Shown: positions 17,601 through 28,894, counted from the stretch's first letter. The stretch: 64,000 bases of DNA from an uncultured Saprospiraceae bacterium (GCA_937941765.1 CALDGQ010000075.1:29328-93327); one strand, 5' to 3'. Made by a program: numbers and translations. The notes: generated by a model from the sequence alone, not told the origin.

Positions 17601-20600
17601 AGGATTGAAACGGAAGTAAAACGTGCTTACTTTGCTCGCTGGGGAAACCTTCATTTTCGACTTCCATAACAATAAGGATTGAAACAAGGATAGTTAATCC
17701 ATATCAAAAAATAAGAATGAATCTTCATTTTCGACTTCCATAACAATAAGGATTGAAACTTGGTAGTCGCTTATTTCATTTTCAAATAAATTACTCTTCA
17801 TTTTCGACTTCCATAACAATAAGGATTGAAACCCCCCATCTATTAAGAATTTCGTATTACCAACATTCCTTCATTTTCGACTTCCATAACAATAAGGATT
17901 GAAACTGATACTCCAATTTCATAAATGTGTCCGCTGGAAATCTTCATTTTCGACTTCCATAACAATAAGGATTGAAACAATAAAATGCCGTATAACTATA
18001 CATTACCCGAAATATCTTCATTTTCGACTTCCATAACAATAAGGATTGAAACATCATACGTTTTCGCTTTACAAAAAAATTGGTGTACCTTCATTTTCGA
18101 CTTCCATAACAATAAGGATTGAAACTGTTTGTAAGCGCAACCCGTCGCCCAACGTTCAATATCTTCATTTTCGACTTCCATAACAATAAGGATTGAAACT
18201 AGTAAGGTAAGCCGACACACAACAAATTCGGGCTATCTTCATTTTCGACTTCCATAACAATAAGGATTGAAACCGCAATTCGTTTCGTTCGGGCGGAATG
18301 GTATCGGTTCTTCATTTTCGACTTCCATAACAATAAGGATTGAAACTTAATTCCGTTGTCGCCTTGCAAAGTATATACGTCGCTTCATTTTCGACTTCCA
18401 TAACAATAAGGATTGAAACATATCTTGGCATAGATATTGAATTATCATAATACGCTTCATTTTCGACTTCCATAACAATAAGGATTGAAACTATCGGTCG
18501 TTTGTTAGGGGATCCAGATTGCGTATTACTTCATTTTCGACTTCCATAACAATAAGGATTGAAACTACTGAATGTACGGGCGGCGTTTGTAACGGTGACG
18601 ACCTTCATTTTCGACTTCCATAACAATAAGGATTGAAACTTCATTTCATAAGCGTTCAATACGGAATCAACATCGCTTCATTTTCGACTTCCATAACAAT
18701 AAGGATTGAAACACTTATTAAGCATCCAACCAGTTACAAGAAAATAACTCTTCATTTTCGACTTCCATAACAATAAGGATTGAAACACGATTACCGATTC
18801 GAAAGGTAATGAGTGCAAAACGACTTCATTTTCGACTTCCATAACAATAAGGATTGAAACAAGCATTTGAAAATTCAACCCAATTTCTACAACCGTCTTC
18901 ATTTTCGACTTCCATAACAATAAGGATTGAAACTTGGCTGGGGTTCTGCTTTAGCTTCGATTGCCCATTTTCTTCATTTTCGACTTCCATAACAATAAGG
19001 ATTGAAACCAAAAACCGTTTGATTAATTTCTCCAAAAAAATAGTCTTCATTTTCGACTTCCATAACAATAAGGATTGAAACATTCCATCATACAAAAACA
19101 AAGCATAATCATACTGCCTTCATTTTCGACTTCCATAACAATAAGGATTGAAACTCCTTTTGGAGTTTCTTCTGTTACACCTTCACCTGCCTTCATTTTC
19201 GACTTCCATAACAATAAGGATTGAAACATCCCGCCGACAATTGAAGGAACACCGATTAAGTATTCTTCATTTTCGACTTCCATAACAATAAGGATTGAAA
19301 CAAGCGTATGCGCGATACATTGATTCGTCTTTCGAAACTTCATTTTCGACTTCCATAACAATAAGGATTGAAACTCGCACTTACGTTAATGTTTTGTTTT
19401 ACGTTTTCGTACTTCATTTTCGACTTCCATAACAATAAGGATTGAAACTCTGAAATCGAATTGATTCAAAGATTTGTTGATGAACTTCATTTTCGACTTC
19501 CATAACAATAAGGATTGAAACATGAAAACAGTAAACGCAACAGGCGATACAATTATACTTCATTTTCGACTTCCATAACAATAAGGATTGAAACTTTCGA
19601 ATTGGCGAAGTGGTTCACGTGTTATTGATCCTTCATTTTCGACTTCCATAACAATAAGGATTGAAACTTAATTAGTGAGGTACAAGGCTGCGGAATAACG
19701 GGTCTTCATTTTCGACTTCCATAACAATAAGGATTGAAACATTAAATCAAAACGTGTGACGGGTATGTCAACATATCCTTCATTTTCGACTTCCATAACA
19801 ATAAGGATTGAAACAAGCCCAGCAACCTGCTTCTGTTTCGGTAAAAATTGACTTCATTTTCGACTTCCATAACAATAAGGATTGAAACCGCAATTCGTTT
19901 CGTTCGGGCGGAATGGTATCGGTTCTTCATTTTCGACTTCCATAACAATAAGGATTGAAACCGCAATTCGTTTCGTTCGGGCGGAATGGTATCGGTCTTC
20001 ATTTTCGACTTCCATAACAATAAGGATTGAAACATCTTATAAACCTTGAAACCCTTTTCAAGCGACTTCACTTCATTTTCGACTTCCATAACAATAAGGA
20101 TTGAAACTTTCAAAGTCGTGAATTACGTTTATTGGGGTTATTGCTTCATTTTCGACTTCCATAACAATAAGGATTGAAACAAGCCCAGCAACCTGCTTCT
20201 GTTTCGGTAAAAATTGACTTCATTTTCGACTTCCATAACAATAAGGATTGAAACATGGGGCAATTGTTGATTTAGATTCTCAAGACCCACCTTCATTTTC
20301 GACTTCCATAACAATAAGGATTGAAACTCTCCAATCGTGGCTTCGTCTCCAATCATGGCTTTCTTCATTTTCGACTTCCATAACAATAAGGATTGAAACC
20401 GACGACTTTCACGGCACGCGCTTTAATGTGAATGGCTTCATTTTCGACTTCCATAACAATAAGGATTGAAACAATTGACGGAAACATCGTCAACGCTTGA
20501 AAAATTAACTTCATTTTCGACTTCCATAACAATAAGGATTGAAACTTTCGTCTTTCATTCGTTTACGATTTCGTTTTTTTCTTCATTTTCGACTTCCATA

Positions 20601-22230
20601 ACAATAAGGATTGAAACTTGATACGCTTTCCATGTTTCAATCGCTTTTTGTGCTTCATTTTCGACTTCCATAACAATAAGGATTGAAACATAAAAACAGT
20701 AAACGCAACAGGCGATACAATTATACTTCATTTTCGACTTCCATAACAATAAGGATTGAAACTCCGTTGTCGTTATTCGAATACGTCATCGAAACGAAAC
20801 TTCATTTTCGACTTCCATAACAATAAGGATTGAAACGCGAAATGACGCGCGACGAAATGATTATCGAACAATACTTCATTTTCGACTTCCATAACAATAA
20901 GGATTGAAACCATCGCTTGAAAAAACCAATGTCGGAACGAAAGAAAGCTTCATTTTCGACTTCCATAACAATAAGGATTGAAACAGTCATAGTCTTCGAT
21001 ATCTACATCAAAGTGATTTTCTTCATTTTCGACTTCCATAACAATAAGGATTGAAACCTACTAAACTATTGTCGTTTTAATGATAATGTACCACTTCATT
21101 TTCGACTTCCATAACAATAAGGATTGAAACAACTTTCAAAAGCCGTTCCTCCTGGATATCTTTTTTCTTCATTTTCGACTTCCATAACAATAAGGATTGA
21201 AACTTAACTGCTTATAACTTGAAGATATCATAGCAAGTATCTTCATTTTCGACTTCCATAACAATAAGGATTGAAACAAATGAAAGATGAAAGAATTGTA
21301 ACATGGGATTTGAGCTTCATTTTCGACTTCCATAACAATAAGGATTGAAACCGGATTCCCATTACAAACATCAATACTACAGCATAACTTCATTTTCGAC
21401 TTCCATAACAATAAGGATTGAAACAAATGTCGAACGAAGGATTACCGATTTCGCTTCGCCCTTCATTTTCGACTTCCATAACAATAAGGATTGAAACTAT
21501 ACTCCAAAATCACTAATGAAAAAGGATTTTCGTCTTCATTTTCGACTTCCATAACAATAAGGATTGAAACTATGTATTGCTTTCCTGATTCTCCTTATTT
21601 CCAATACTTCATTTTCGACTTCCATAACAATAAGGATTGAAACTAAAATTCAAATCAATGGAAAAAATTCATGTAATTACTTCATTTTCGACTTCCATAA
21701 CAATAAGGATTGAAACTAAATTAGATCAGATATGATAACGGAAGTCAATTTTCTTCATTTTCGACTTCCATAACAATAAGGATTGAAACAGGAGTACACA
21801 GGACTAGATTACAAGTACTAAACATTCTTCATTTTCGACTTCCATAACAATAAGGATTGAAACCATAAACATTATAATCTGTACAATTGAATTGACATAC
21901 TTCATTTTCGACTTCCATAACAATAAGGATTGAAACTCGAGTATATATTCTCAAACCAATGAAAGACAATTAGCTTCATTTTCGACTTCCATAACAATAA
22001 GGATTGAAACATTAATTTATGCTGGCGGTGCAAAACAATAAATTGTCTTCATTTTCGACTTCCATAACAATAAGGATTGAAACTAGAACACCTTTTCCTA
22101 TATCGCAAACAGACTCAACACTTCATTTTCGACTTCCATAACAATAAGGATTGAAACGAACTAACAAGTGTAGATAAAGCATCAAAATTCTTACTTCATT
22201 TTCGACTTCCATAACAACAAGGATTGAAAC
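14644..22230 (+). CRISPR. Type I-B CRISPR array, 104 repeats and 103 spacers
   Basis: The repeat is 37 bp, beginning CTTCATTTTCGACTTCC and ending AATAAGGATTGAAAC. By hand I counted 104 copies with spacers mostly 35-38 bp. Every repeat looks identical except the last (22194-22230), which has a T-to-C change (AACAACAAGG). The 3' end of the repeat and that terminal mutation set the orientation: leader left, oldest spacers right, transcription on the plus strand. Several spacers recur: 18274-18309, 19889-19924 and 19962-19996 are the same sequence; 19815-19851 equals 20181-20217; 19522-19557 and 20690-20725 differ at one base. Many short open frames crossing the array on the minus strand (FQSLLLWKSKMK repeats) are translation artefacts of the repeat. 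Confidence 0.99.
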
Positions 22231-22242
22231 AAGTTATCTGGC

Positions 22243-22264
22243 CCTAAACAATAAGGAATTAAAA
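22243..22264 (+). repeat. Decayed repeat half at the trailer end of the array
   Basis: ACAATAAGGAATTAAAAC, starting 18 bp after the last full repeat, matches the repeat 3' half (ACAATAAGGATTGAAAC) with one inserted base and a G-to-A change. It confirms that the array decays at this end, so the leader is on the left. Confidence 0.6.
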
Positions 22265-22276
22265 CAAAATCAAAAA

Positions 22277-22306
22277 AAGCTCATCCCGAATTATCGAGAT
22301 GAGCTT
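22277..22306. terminator. Bidirectional terminator between array and LEA-like gene
   Basis: A 9-bp stem (AAGCTCATC and GATGAGCTT) is flanked by an A run on the left and by eight A residues on the right (22311-22318). The A run at 22272-22278 gives the U tract for minus-strand transcripts from the LEA-like gene. In the plus direction it may help end the array transcript. Confidence 0.6.
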
Positions 22307-22333
22307 CTATAAAAAAAAGTAATTGTTTTTTAA

Positions 22334-23122
22334 TTAAGCATCTACATCATCCATATCATCTGGTAATTCTAATGTTGGTTTATCAGTTGGAATTTCTGGA
22401 GTTGAGTCTTCAACCGTTTTCTCTTCATCTCCAGAAGGTCCGAAAGAGCCAAAATCTCCGCCTGCCCATTTTGCAGCTTTTGAGAAAAAGTCATCTTTGC
22501 CGTCCATCAAGCTGCCATCTAAATTATCATATCCTACTTTATCTGCAATGTCTTTGTTAAGACCTTTGGCTTCACGGATTTTATCTTCCATTTTTTCCTT
22601 GGTAGCTTCAGCATCTGCTTGTTCCATGATGCCTTCCATTTTTTCTCCAGCTTGATCTGCCATCTCTTGCGCTTTACCCATGATGACGGCGCCACCTGCC
22701 ATAACTTTACCACCAACATTTTCAGCAACTACTTTTGCTTTATCTGCTAATTCTCCACCAGTTTCTAAAACTTTGCCCCCTAAATCTTCTGTGAAATTTT
22801 TAGCTTTTTCCATCTGTTCACTTTCCATGATGTCACTAGTCATGTCCTTAGCTTTTTCGAATAAATTACTCCCAGTTTCCATCACTTTGCTACCAATATC
22901 TTCAGCAGTATCTTTGGCTTTGTCTACATAATCACCTGATTTTTCGTAGATTTTACCACCTGTTTCAAACGCCGATTCCTTAGCAGAATTCAGCACTTCT
23001 CCTGTTTTGTCCAGTATTTCTCCTCCTGTTTCACTGGCATAATCACCAGCTTTATCAGCAGCAGACTTGGTGACTGATTCACCAACAAATAGGATCTTTT
23101 TTAAGTCGTCTAAAAAACTCAT
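22334..23122 (-). CDS. LEA-like/amphipathic-repeat protein
   Basis: A 262-residue protein with no signal peptide or membrane helix. About residues 15-180 are imperfect 11-to-20-residue amphipathic repeats rich in Ala, Gly, Lys, Glu and Asp, with the recurring pattern (E)TGGKxxEKAKDxAEDxGxK. This resembles late-embryogenesis-abundant and apolipoprotein-like helical repeats, which bind membranes or protect proteins during desiccation or salt stress. The C-terminal 60 residues are acidic and proline-rich (PEIPTDKPTLELPDDMDD). It is transcribed alone towards the end of the CRISPR array and ends at a bidirectional terminator. The stress role is an inference from repeat type only. Confidence 0.65.
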   Translation of the reverse strand: MSFLDDLKKILFVGESVTKSAADKAGDYASETGGEILDKTGEVLNSAKESAFETGGKIYEKSGDYVDKAKDTAEDIGSKVMETGSNLFEKAKDMTSDIMESEQMEKAKNFTEDLGGKVLETGGELADKAKVVAENVGGKVMAGGAVIMGKAQEMADQAGEKMEGIMEQADAEATKEKMEDKIREAKGLNKDIADKVGYDNLDGSLMDGKDDFFSKAAKWAGGDFGSFGPSGDEEKTVEDSTPEIPTDKPTLELPDDMDDVDA

Positions 23123-23302
23123 AGCGTTCTATTTTGTAATAAATTAAAAAAAAAAGAATGTGTTGATATTCTTATTTAAGTAATGTATCTAAAATAATCA
23201 AATCTATCGATTTATTTCGACACAAATTAGATTTTTTTTAGCTTTTATACATATGTGGCTACAAATAGAACGATAGATGGAACCAACTATTATATCAAAA
23301 AA

Positions 23303-23340
23303 TAAAAAGGCTACTCCAATTCATTAGAGCAGCCTTTTTA
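23303..23340. terminator. Terminator of the haloperoxidase-domain gene
   Basis: A hairpin with arms AAAAAGGCT and AGCCTTTTT encloses an 18-bp loop region that can pair further. It lies 22 bp after the stop of the minus-strand gene ending at 23362. Minus-strand transcripts would end in a U run. Confidence 0.65.
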
Positions 23341-23361
23341 GATAGGTGACATTTTTTGATA

Positions 23362-26300
23362 TTACATCTTAATAATCGGTTTCGACAATATCTGATCCTT
23401 CATTTTTATTTTCAACAAATAGTATCCACTTTTTAATCGATCTGTTTCAATATGGAATTGTTTTTTCCCTGCTTCCAACTGCATTTGAGATTCCATAAGC
23501 ATAACCCCATGACTTGAATAAATTTCATATTCAATTTCTTTTTCAAAATCATTTACAAACTTTATTGTTAGGATATCTTCGAAAGGATTTGGATAAATAT
23601 CATAAGCTAATTCGTTTACTTTATTTTCAAAAGGTTGCACCAATGGAAGTGCATTATTAATAGTAATCGATTCGAAAATATTGCAGATGACATTCCATCC
23701 AGCATCATAGGTATTTAAACTGATAATATAATTTCCATTTGGAATATTATTAATAGTCGTTGTGGCATTGCATCCGGTCTCCCAAGTATTGCATTCCCAG
23801 TAAGTGGTGAAATCAGGATAAATAATCTTAATCGCTGCGACTGGATCGTTGATGTTGCTAAAGGTTACAGTATTGCCATTGACAGCATACGCAGCAACAC
23901 AATTGGAGGCGCTGGTTCCTTGACAAGTACAACCGTCTGCTAAAATTACATCATCCGTTGTATTTGCATCAAAGTCATTACAAGTGGTTCCTGGAATTGC
24001 TGGCAAATTAGGATTTGTTGGTGCACAATCGTCAACATCACAAGTACCATCATTGTCTGCATCGGGGCAACCATTTCCTCCTGAAATTGTAACTACTTCA
24101 TAAATATTACAAATGACGTTCCATCCAGCATCATAAGTATTTAAACTAACAATATAATCACCTGCCGGTAAATTGCTGACAATTTCAGAAGTGTTGCAAG
24201 GAATAGCCCAACTGTTGCATTCCCAAACAGTTGTATAAGTTGCATCAATTACTTTAATCGCATTAACAGGATCTGTCAAATTATTAAATGTAATTGATCC
24301 GTTGCCAAGGGTGTAAGTTGAGTTACATCCACCTGGACCTATAGGTGTTCCTTCACAAGTGCAACCATCTGCAAGGATGACATCATTTTCAGTATTTGAA
24401 TTGCCGTCATTACAAGTAGTGCCTACAGCTGCAGGTACGTTAGGGTTGTTGTCATTGCAATCATCTGCAACACAGAATCCGTCATTGTCATTATCCGTAC
24501 ATCCACCGCCACCAGTTACAGTTACAACTTCAAAAATATTACAGTTTGCAGATACGATACTTACATAATAGGTAGTCCCTACAGTTACGTTGTTATAAGT
24601 TTCAGTCGTGCTACATGGAGATCCATTCCAAGGATTGCAACCCCATTGTTCTTGCCAGCTGGTGTTGAATATTTTAGCGTTCACATCATTATCCGTCATT
24701 CCCGTAAGCGTGATAGCACTATTGTTACTTGTAATTACAATGTTGCATCCTCCAGGGTTTATAGGTGTTCCTTCACAAGTGCAACCATCTGCAAGGATGG
24801 CATCATTTTCAGTGTTTGAATTTCCATCATTACAGGAACTGCCTACCGTAGCAGGAATAGTTGGATCGTTATCATTACAATCATCAGCTAGACAAAAACC
24901 ATCATTGTCATTGTCCGTACATCCTATAATCGTACCTTCACAAGTACAACCATCTGCAAGGATGACATCATTTTCAGTGTTAGGGTTTCCATCGTTGCAA
25001 GAAGTTCCAACATTGGCAGGTACGGAAGGATTGTTGTCGTCACAATCATCAGCAATGCAAAAACCATCATTGTCATTGTCAACACAACCATTTCCACTGT
25101 CTATTGTTATAATTTCAAAGATATTACAGATAACATTCCATCCAGCGTCATAAGTATTTAAGCTGATATAATATTGACCATCAGGAATGTTGTTGATAAT
25201 TTCATTGGTGTTACATCCAGCAGACCAAGAGACACATTCCCAATAGGTAGAATAATCCAGATTGATAATTTTCACAGAATTGACAGGATCTGTCAAACCA
25301 GAAAAAGTAACTGAATTACCATTTTGTACAAAACTTGAATTACAGCCAGTTGAAATAGGGGTTCCTTCACAAGTACATCCATCTGCTAAAATGACATCGT
25401 TTTCAGTATTTGCATTTCCATCATTACAAGTACTTCCGACTGTTGCTGGCAAATTTGGATCGGTGTTATCACAATCCGAATTATCACAAATACCATCGCC
25501 ATCCGCGTCACCTCCCGCATTATCGCATGGACCAGCAGGTTCGCAAAGATCAGGAGCGCCATTGTTATTATTATCTTGAAAGAAACTTAGTGTTTTGTTA
25601 AATGCGCTAGTTCCAATTTTTTCACCCATTCTTCTTCCAGGAATATCATCAGCGGGTGGATGAATGCCTCCCCAAATCCTTGATAAAGCGGATTGGTCAG
25701 CAGCGTCTTGATAGGTAGCCCATTGTAAAACAACATCTACACTTGGCCCATCTTCGAAAACGAGAAACTCATCTTTTGGTGCCGTATAAGTACCCAAACC
25801 ACCAGGGAAATACGCATCACCAGTCAAGTTGGTTATGATAGTAGCGGCAGCTGAGGAAAAAGTCGAGTGCCCGGAAACATAACCTGCGAAAGGAGGGGTG
25901 ACAAAAGAAGGACGTTGATATGGAACCCAATCCTCAGCCAATATCCAATCGACACCAGCAACATCTGTATCGACATTTTGAATTACTTCATGTCCTCTCC
26001 AAGCTTTAATTTTAATTTTTCCAACATTGACATTACCAGCTCCAGCAAGTGGGTCACCAGCTTGTATTTGTTCTATATATCCAGGTGTCAATGGCATTCC
26101 TTGTGGATCATAATTCGGTAATGCACTGTTAGAACTTTGGCCTTTGTCTGCCATATAGCGTATTGCAGAAATAGGTCTAGTATAATCATACCATCCTTTA
26201 TTTCCCCATGCAGTTATAGCAGCATCATGCATTCCACCACCAAGCATAAGGTAAGATTTGATGTACCATTCCATGTCGCTAAGTATCGGACCCGTTCCTT

Positions 26301-28821
26301 GAAATCTTTTTTGGAAACTAGGGTGATCAGCAACATTCTCATTTAAAATAGTAAACCAATGTCCTGGAGGTGTTTCTGAGTCAGGACCATCTGCCCAAAA
26401 TTCTGCCAATACTCTTGCAAAATCTCCACGCGGAACTATATTACTAGCATAAGCTTGTCCAGTAGAAGGGTTGACATTGTAACCGTTGTTTGTTGTACCT
26501 CCGTTTGTTTGATCATAAAAATTTGGATAACTAGCAATATTACTAGGATATGAATTTGGATTACCCATGTTGTTTGGAGAAATATCCCACATGACACCAT
26601 CCGTTGGGTCAAGATGAGATGACCACTTGACTACCGTTTCAAATCCCCATTTATAAGCATCCGACTGGCCACTTCCATCTGCTTCTAAAGTTGGAGGTGC
26701 TCCTTCGTCATGATAAACCCAATAGCTAAAACCGTCTCTTTGATTGACCGTACGGTCTGCTGGTGTCAATGAATATGGCGTAACTTGTCCCCATTCTGGA
26801 CTTAGAAAATCGGGAGTTGCTCCTGGTATTACATTACCACTTTGGTCGATAAATATTTCAAGAGTAAGTGGCTGCCAATTGTTAGGATCTGAAATTGTTG
26901 GGTTGCCAGAATTATCAACAACCATCGGCGGATTGACTGGCTGGTAACTTGTGTTGGCAAAATCATTTTGTTCATTTGAATTATCTTGGAGACCTAGATT
27001 GATGATACATTGTCCGATATAGTTTCCCAATGCTGCTGGATCACCTGAAGCATAATTTGTTGTCGTAACAGTGATGTCATAACCTAATACTTGCATATGA
27101 TTGTCATACGCTTGTTTTAGTAAAAAACCGTTATTTGACAAACCAAATCGATGTGTTAATATTCGATACATGGCATAACTAATCGTTTCTTCTAATTCAG
27201 CATCGCTTCCAGTTGGAGGCGTAAAACCATCAAAAGGGCAGTTAAAACCATCTATTGTTTCTCCCAGTAAATAGGTACATCCTTCATCGTTGTAAACTGA
27301 CCAAGCATCCCACATCGCAATTGAAGTATGGAATAAGTTACGTGCATGTACGGTTGGTCTTGCCAAATCCAATCTAATAGATTCCAATAATAATTCATTC
27401 CATTGTCTTGGTAAACTAAGATTGGTATCGACAGTAGGGTAGTTGGGGTTAGGGCTGCAATTGATATCTGGATTCGTTGGACAAGGATCGCAAGCATCAG
27501 AAATGCCATCTAAATCAAAGTCCGCATTTGCAGGAGCGATATCGCAATTGTCTGAAAGTAACAAGGTGTACCCAGCGCAATTTCCCTGAATAACATCTTT
27601 TAGACCATCATTGTTGAGGTCTAGGATAGCGAAATCATACGTATTATTTGCCCAAACATTGGGTACGTTTAAGTATGGATCACTGAAAACCCCATTATTA
27701 TTTTCAAAGAAGATAAATTCTCTTGCAGAAAGACAAGGTGGAATATCCACGTCTACATCCGCAACAGCAACATCCAAATCGCCATCCAAATCAAAATCTG
27801 CTGTGTGAACATTTCCTCCAAATCCACCCGCACCTGCTAAGTTTTGAGTAAAGGTGATATTAGAATTTGGAGTAATTGTATTTGAAATCAATGAGAAATC
27901 AGTGCCATCATCTACCACAAAAAGATCTAGTTGTCCATCATTATTAAAGTCTTCTACTTCAATCATGTAAGGACTGTTTGTGAAAGGAAGTGTAATATTT
28001 TGCCAATTGGTAAAAGTTCCATTTCCATTGTTATAAAGAACAAGTACACCACGATTGTTCCAAGGAGCAACATTAAACAAGGTACTTACTTTTATTACAT
28101 CGGTATCCCCATCATTGTCAATGTCTTTTAATTCTACTTCTGTTCCAAACGCAGAGTTTCTCAATTCTCCTAATCTTGTTTCTCCTTCGGCTGTAAAGAA
28201 TCCATTTCCATCATTAACAAAAAGAAAATCTTTTGCAGTTCCATTATTTTGTTTGTAATTACAGAAGTATAAATCCAAATTTCCATCCTCTGTTAAATCA
28301 GCTGCTTTGACTGCACATACTAATGGCGCATCATCTAGTGTAGAAGGAAATCTAATAGCCGATTCATCAATCAATCCCAGCCAATTTCCATTGTTATCAT
28401 TTCCTCTATTTCTATAATAAAGTGGTGCTTGATCGAATGTATTTGCAAAGACTACATCTTGCCAACCATCGTCATCCAGATCCCCGATATATACATCACG
28501 TGCATGTGTTGGTGTAGAAATAAATCCGGGCGCATATTGACTGGTTTGATCTATCAATTCCCCATTCACATTCATCAAAAGTAAATCTTGTTGAGGTGGT
28601 TCTGTTGAGTTGGAAAACGGTTGTTTCCTTACTGAAATAACATCTGCGAAACCATCATTATTTAGATCAGCTGCTTCCAGATCTTTTTCTTGACCATCCG
28701 AATTTGCCACTGAAGTAACCGTTAAGTTAGTAGACGTAATATCCTGCCATTCAAGCCATTGTGCAGAAACAGGAGAATAGAAAAAGATAATCGCAAGTGC
28801 GAAAAGTATTAGTTTTCTCAT
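23362..28821 (-). CDS. T9SS-secreted FG-GAP / vanadium-haloperoxidase-type / calcium-module protein
   Basis: A protein of about 1819 residues, starting at the ATG at 28821 so that a signal peptide (MRKLILFALAIIFFYSPVSA) is N-terminal. Residues about 30-440 contain seven FG-GAP/VCBS-type calcium loops (DLNNDGFADV, DLDDDGWQDV, DIDNDGDTDV and others). Residues about 470-1090 form a PAP2/vanadium haloperoxidase domain with the full signature: K-x6-RP in NKGWYDYTRP near 880, SGHSTFS near 985 and SR-x5-H-x3-D in SRIWGGIHPPADD near 1050. Then come five DNDNDGxC-xxDDC calcium modules interleaved with four copies of an approximately 80-residue WECNxW domain. A T9SS sorting domain (YPNPFEDILTI to the end) closes the protein. 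It should act at the cell surface, either as a haloperoxidase or as a phosphatase; the sequence alone does not decide which. Confidence 0.85.
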   Translation of the reverse strand: MRKLILFALAIIFFYSPVSAQWLEWQDITSTNLTVTSVANSDGQEKDLEAADLNNDGFADVISVRKQPFSNSTEPPQQDLLLMNVNGELIDQTSQYAPGFISTPTHARDVYIGDLDDDGWQDVVFANTFDQAPLYYRNRGNDNNGNWLGLIDESAIRFPSTLDDAPLVCAVKAADLTEDGNLDLYFCNYKQNNGTAKDFLFVNDGNGFFTAEGETRLGELRNSAFGTEVELKDIDNDGDTDVIKVSTLFNVAPWNNRGVLVLYNNGNGTFTNWQNITLPFTNSPYMIEVEDFNNDGQLDLFVVDDGTDFSLISNTITPNSNITFTQNLAGAGGFGGNVHTADFDLDGDLDVAVADVDVDIPPCLSAREFIFFENNNGVFSDPYLNVPNVWANNTYDFAILDLNNDGLKDVIQGNCAGYTLLLSDNCDIAPANADFDLDGISDACDPCPTNPDINCSPNPNYPTVDTNLSLPRQWNELLLESIRLDLARPTVHARNLFHTSIAMWDAWSVYNDEGCTYLLGETIDGFNCPFDGFTPPTGSDAELEETISYAMYRILTHRFGLSNNGFLLKQAYDNHMQVLGYDITVTTTNYASGDPAALGNYIGQCIINLGLQDNSNEQNDFANTSYQPVNPPMVVDNSGNPTISDPNNWQPLTLEIFIDQSGNVIPGATPDFLSPEWGQVTPYSLTPADRTVNQRDGFSYWVYHDEGAPPTLEADGSGQSDAYKWGFETVVKWSSHLDPTDGVMWDISPNNMGNPNSYPSNIASYPNFYDQTNGGTTNNGYNVNPSTGQAYASNIVPRGDFARVLAEFWADGPDSETPPGHWFTILNENVADHPSFQKRFQGTGPILSDMEWYIKSYLMLGGGMHDAAITAWGNKGWYDYTRPISAIRYMADKGQSSNSALPNYDPQGMPLTPGYIEQIQAGDPLAGAGNVNVGKIKIKAWRGHEVIQNVDTDVAGVDWILAEDWVPYQRPSFVTPPFAGYVSGHSTFSSAAATIITNLTGDAYFPGGLGTYTAPKDEFLVFEDGPSVDVVLQWATYQDAADQSALSRIWGGIHPPADDIPGRRMGEKIGTSAFNKTLSFFQDNNNNGAPDLCEPAGPCDNAGGDADGDGICDNSDCDNTDPNLPATVGSTCNDGNANTENDVILADGCTCEGTPISTGCNSSFVQNGNSVTFSGLTDPVNSVKIINLDYSTYWECVSWSAGCNTNEIINNIPDGQYYISLNTYDAGWNVICNIFEIITIDSGNGCVDNDNDGFCIADDCDDNNPSVPANVGTSCNDGNPNTENDVILADGCTCEGTIIGCTDNDNDGFCLADDCNDNDPTIPATVGSSCNDGNSNTENDAILADGCTCEGTPINPGGCNIVITSNNSAITLTGMTDNDVNAKIFNTSWQEQWGCNPWNGSPCSTTETYNNVTVGTTYYVSIVSANCNIFEVVTVTGGGGCTDNDNDGFCVADDCNDNNPNVPAAVGTTCNDGNSNTENDVILADGCTCEGTPIGPGGCNSTYTLGNGSITFNNLTDPVNAIKVIDATYTTVWECNSWAIPCNTSEIVSNLPAGDYIVSLNTYDAGWNVICNIYEVVTISGGNGCPDADNDGTCDVDDCAPTNPNLPAIPGTTCNDFDANTTDDVILADGCTCQGTSASNCVAAYAVNGNTVTFSNINDPVAAIKIIYPDFTTYWECNTWETGCNATTTINNIPNGNYIISLNTYDAGWNVICNIFESITINNALPLVQPFENKVNELAYDIYPNPFEDILTIKFVNDFEKEIEYEIYSSHGVMLMESQMQLEAGKKQFHIETDRLKSGYYLLKIKMKDQILSKPIIKM

Positions 28822-28869
28822 AAGAGTGTTTGTTGAAAAAAACAAAAATTAGTAGTTGGGAGGGGAAAT

Positions 28870-28894
28870 GAGGCTGTCTAAATTAGACAGCCTC
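28870..28894. terminator. Terminator-like hairpin after the lysyl-oxidase-domain gene's neighbour boundary
   Basis: Perfect 11-bp arms GAGGCTGTCTA and TAGACAGCCTC with a 3-base loop lie between the two giant genes, 38 bp beyond the start-side gene and 39 bp after the stop at 28933. Only a short T run follows on the minus strand, so termination may be partial. Confidence 0.55.

Noticed and set aside
14693..21426. Many minus-strand and plus-strand open frames across the array with recurring FQSLLLWKSKMK, VSILIVMEVENE or SSFSTSITIRIET
   Set aside because: These are translations of the 37-bp CRISPR repeat in different frames. Their periodicity equals the repeat-spacer unit, and they have no start-site or codon evidence.
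22534..22931. Opposite-strand frames over the LEA-like gene
   Set aside because: They mirror the repetitive codons of the LEA-like gene and have no independent support.
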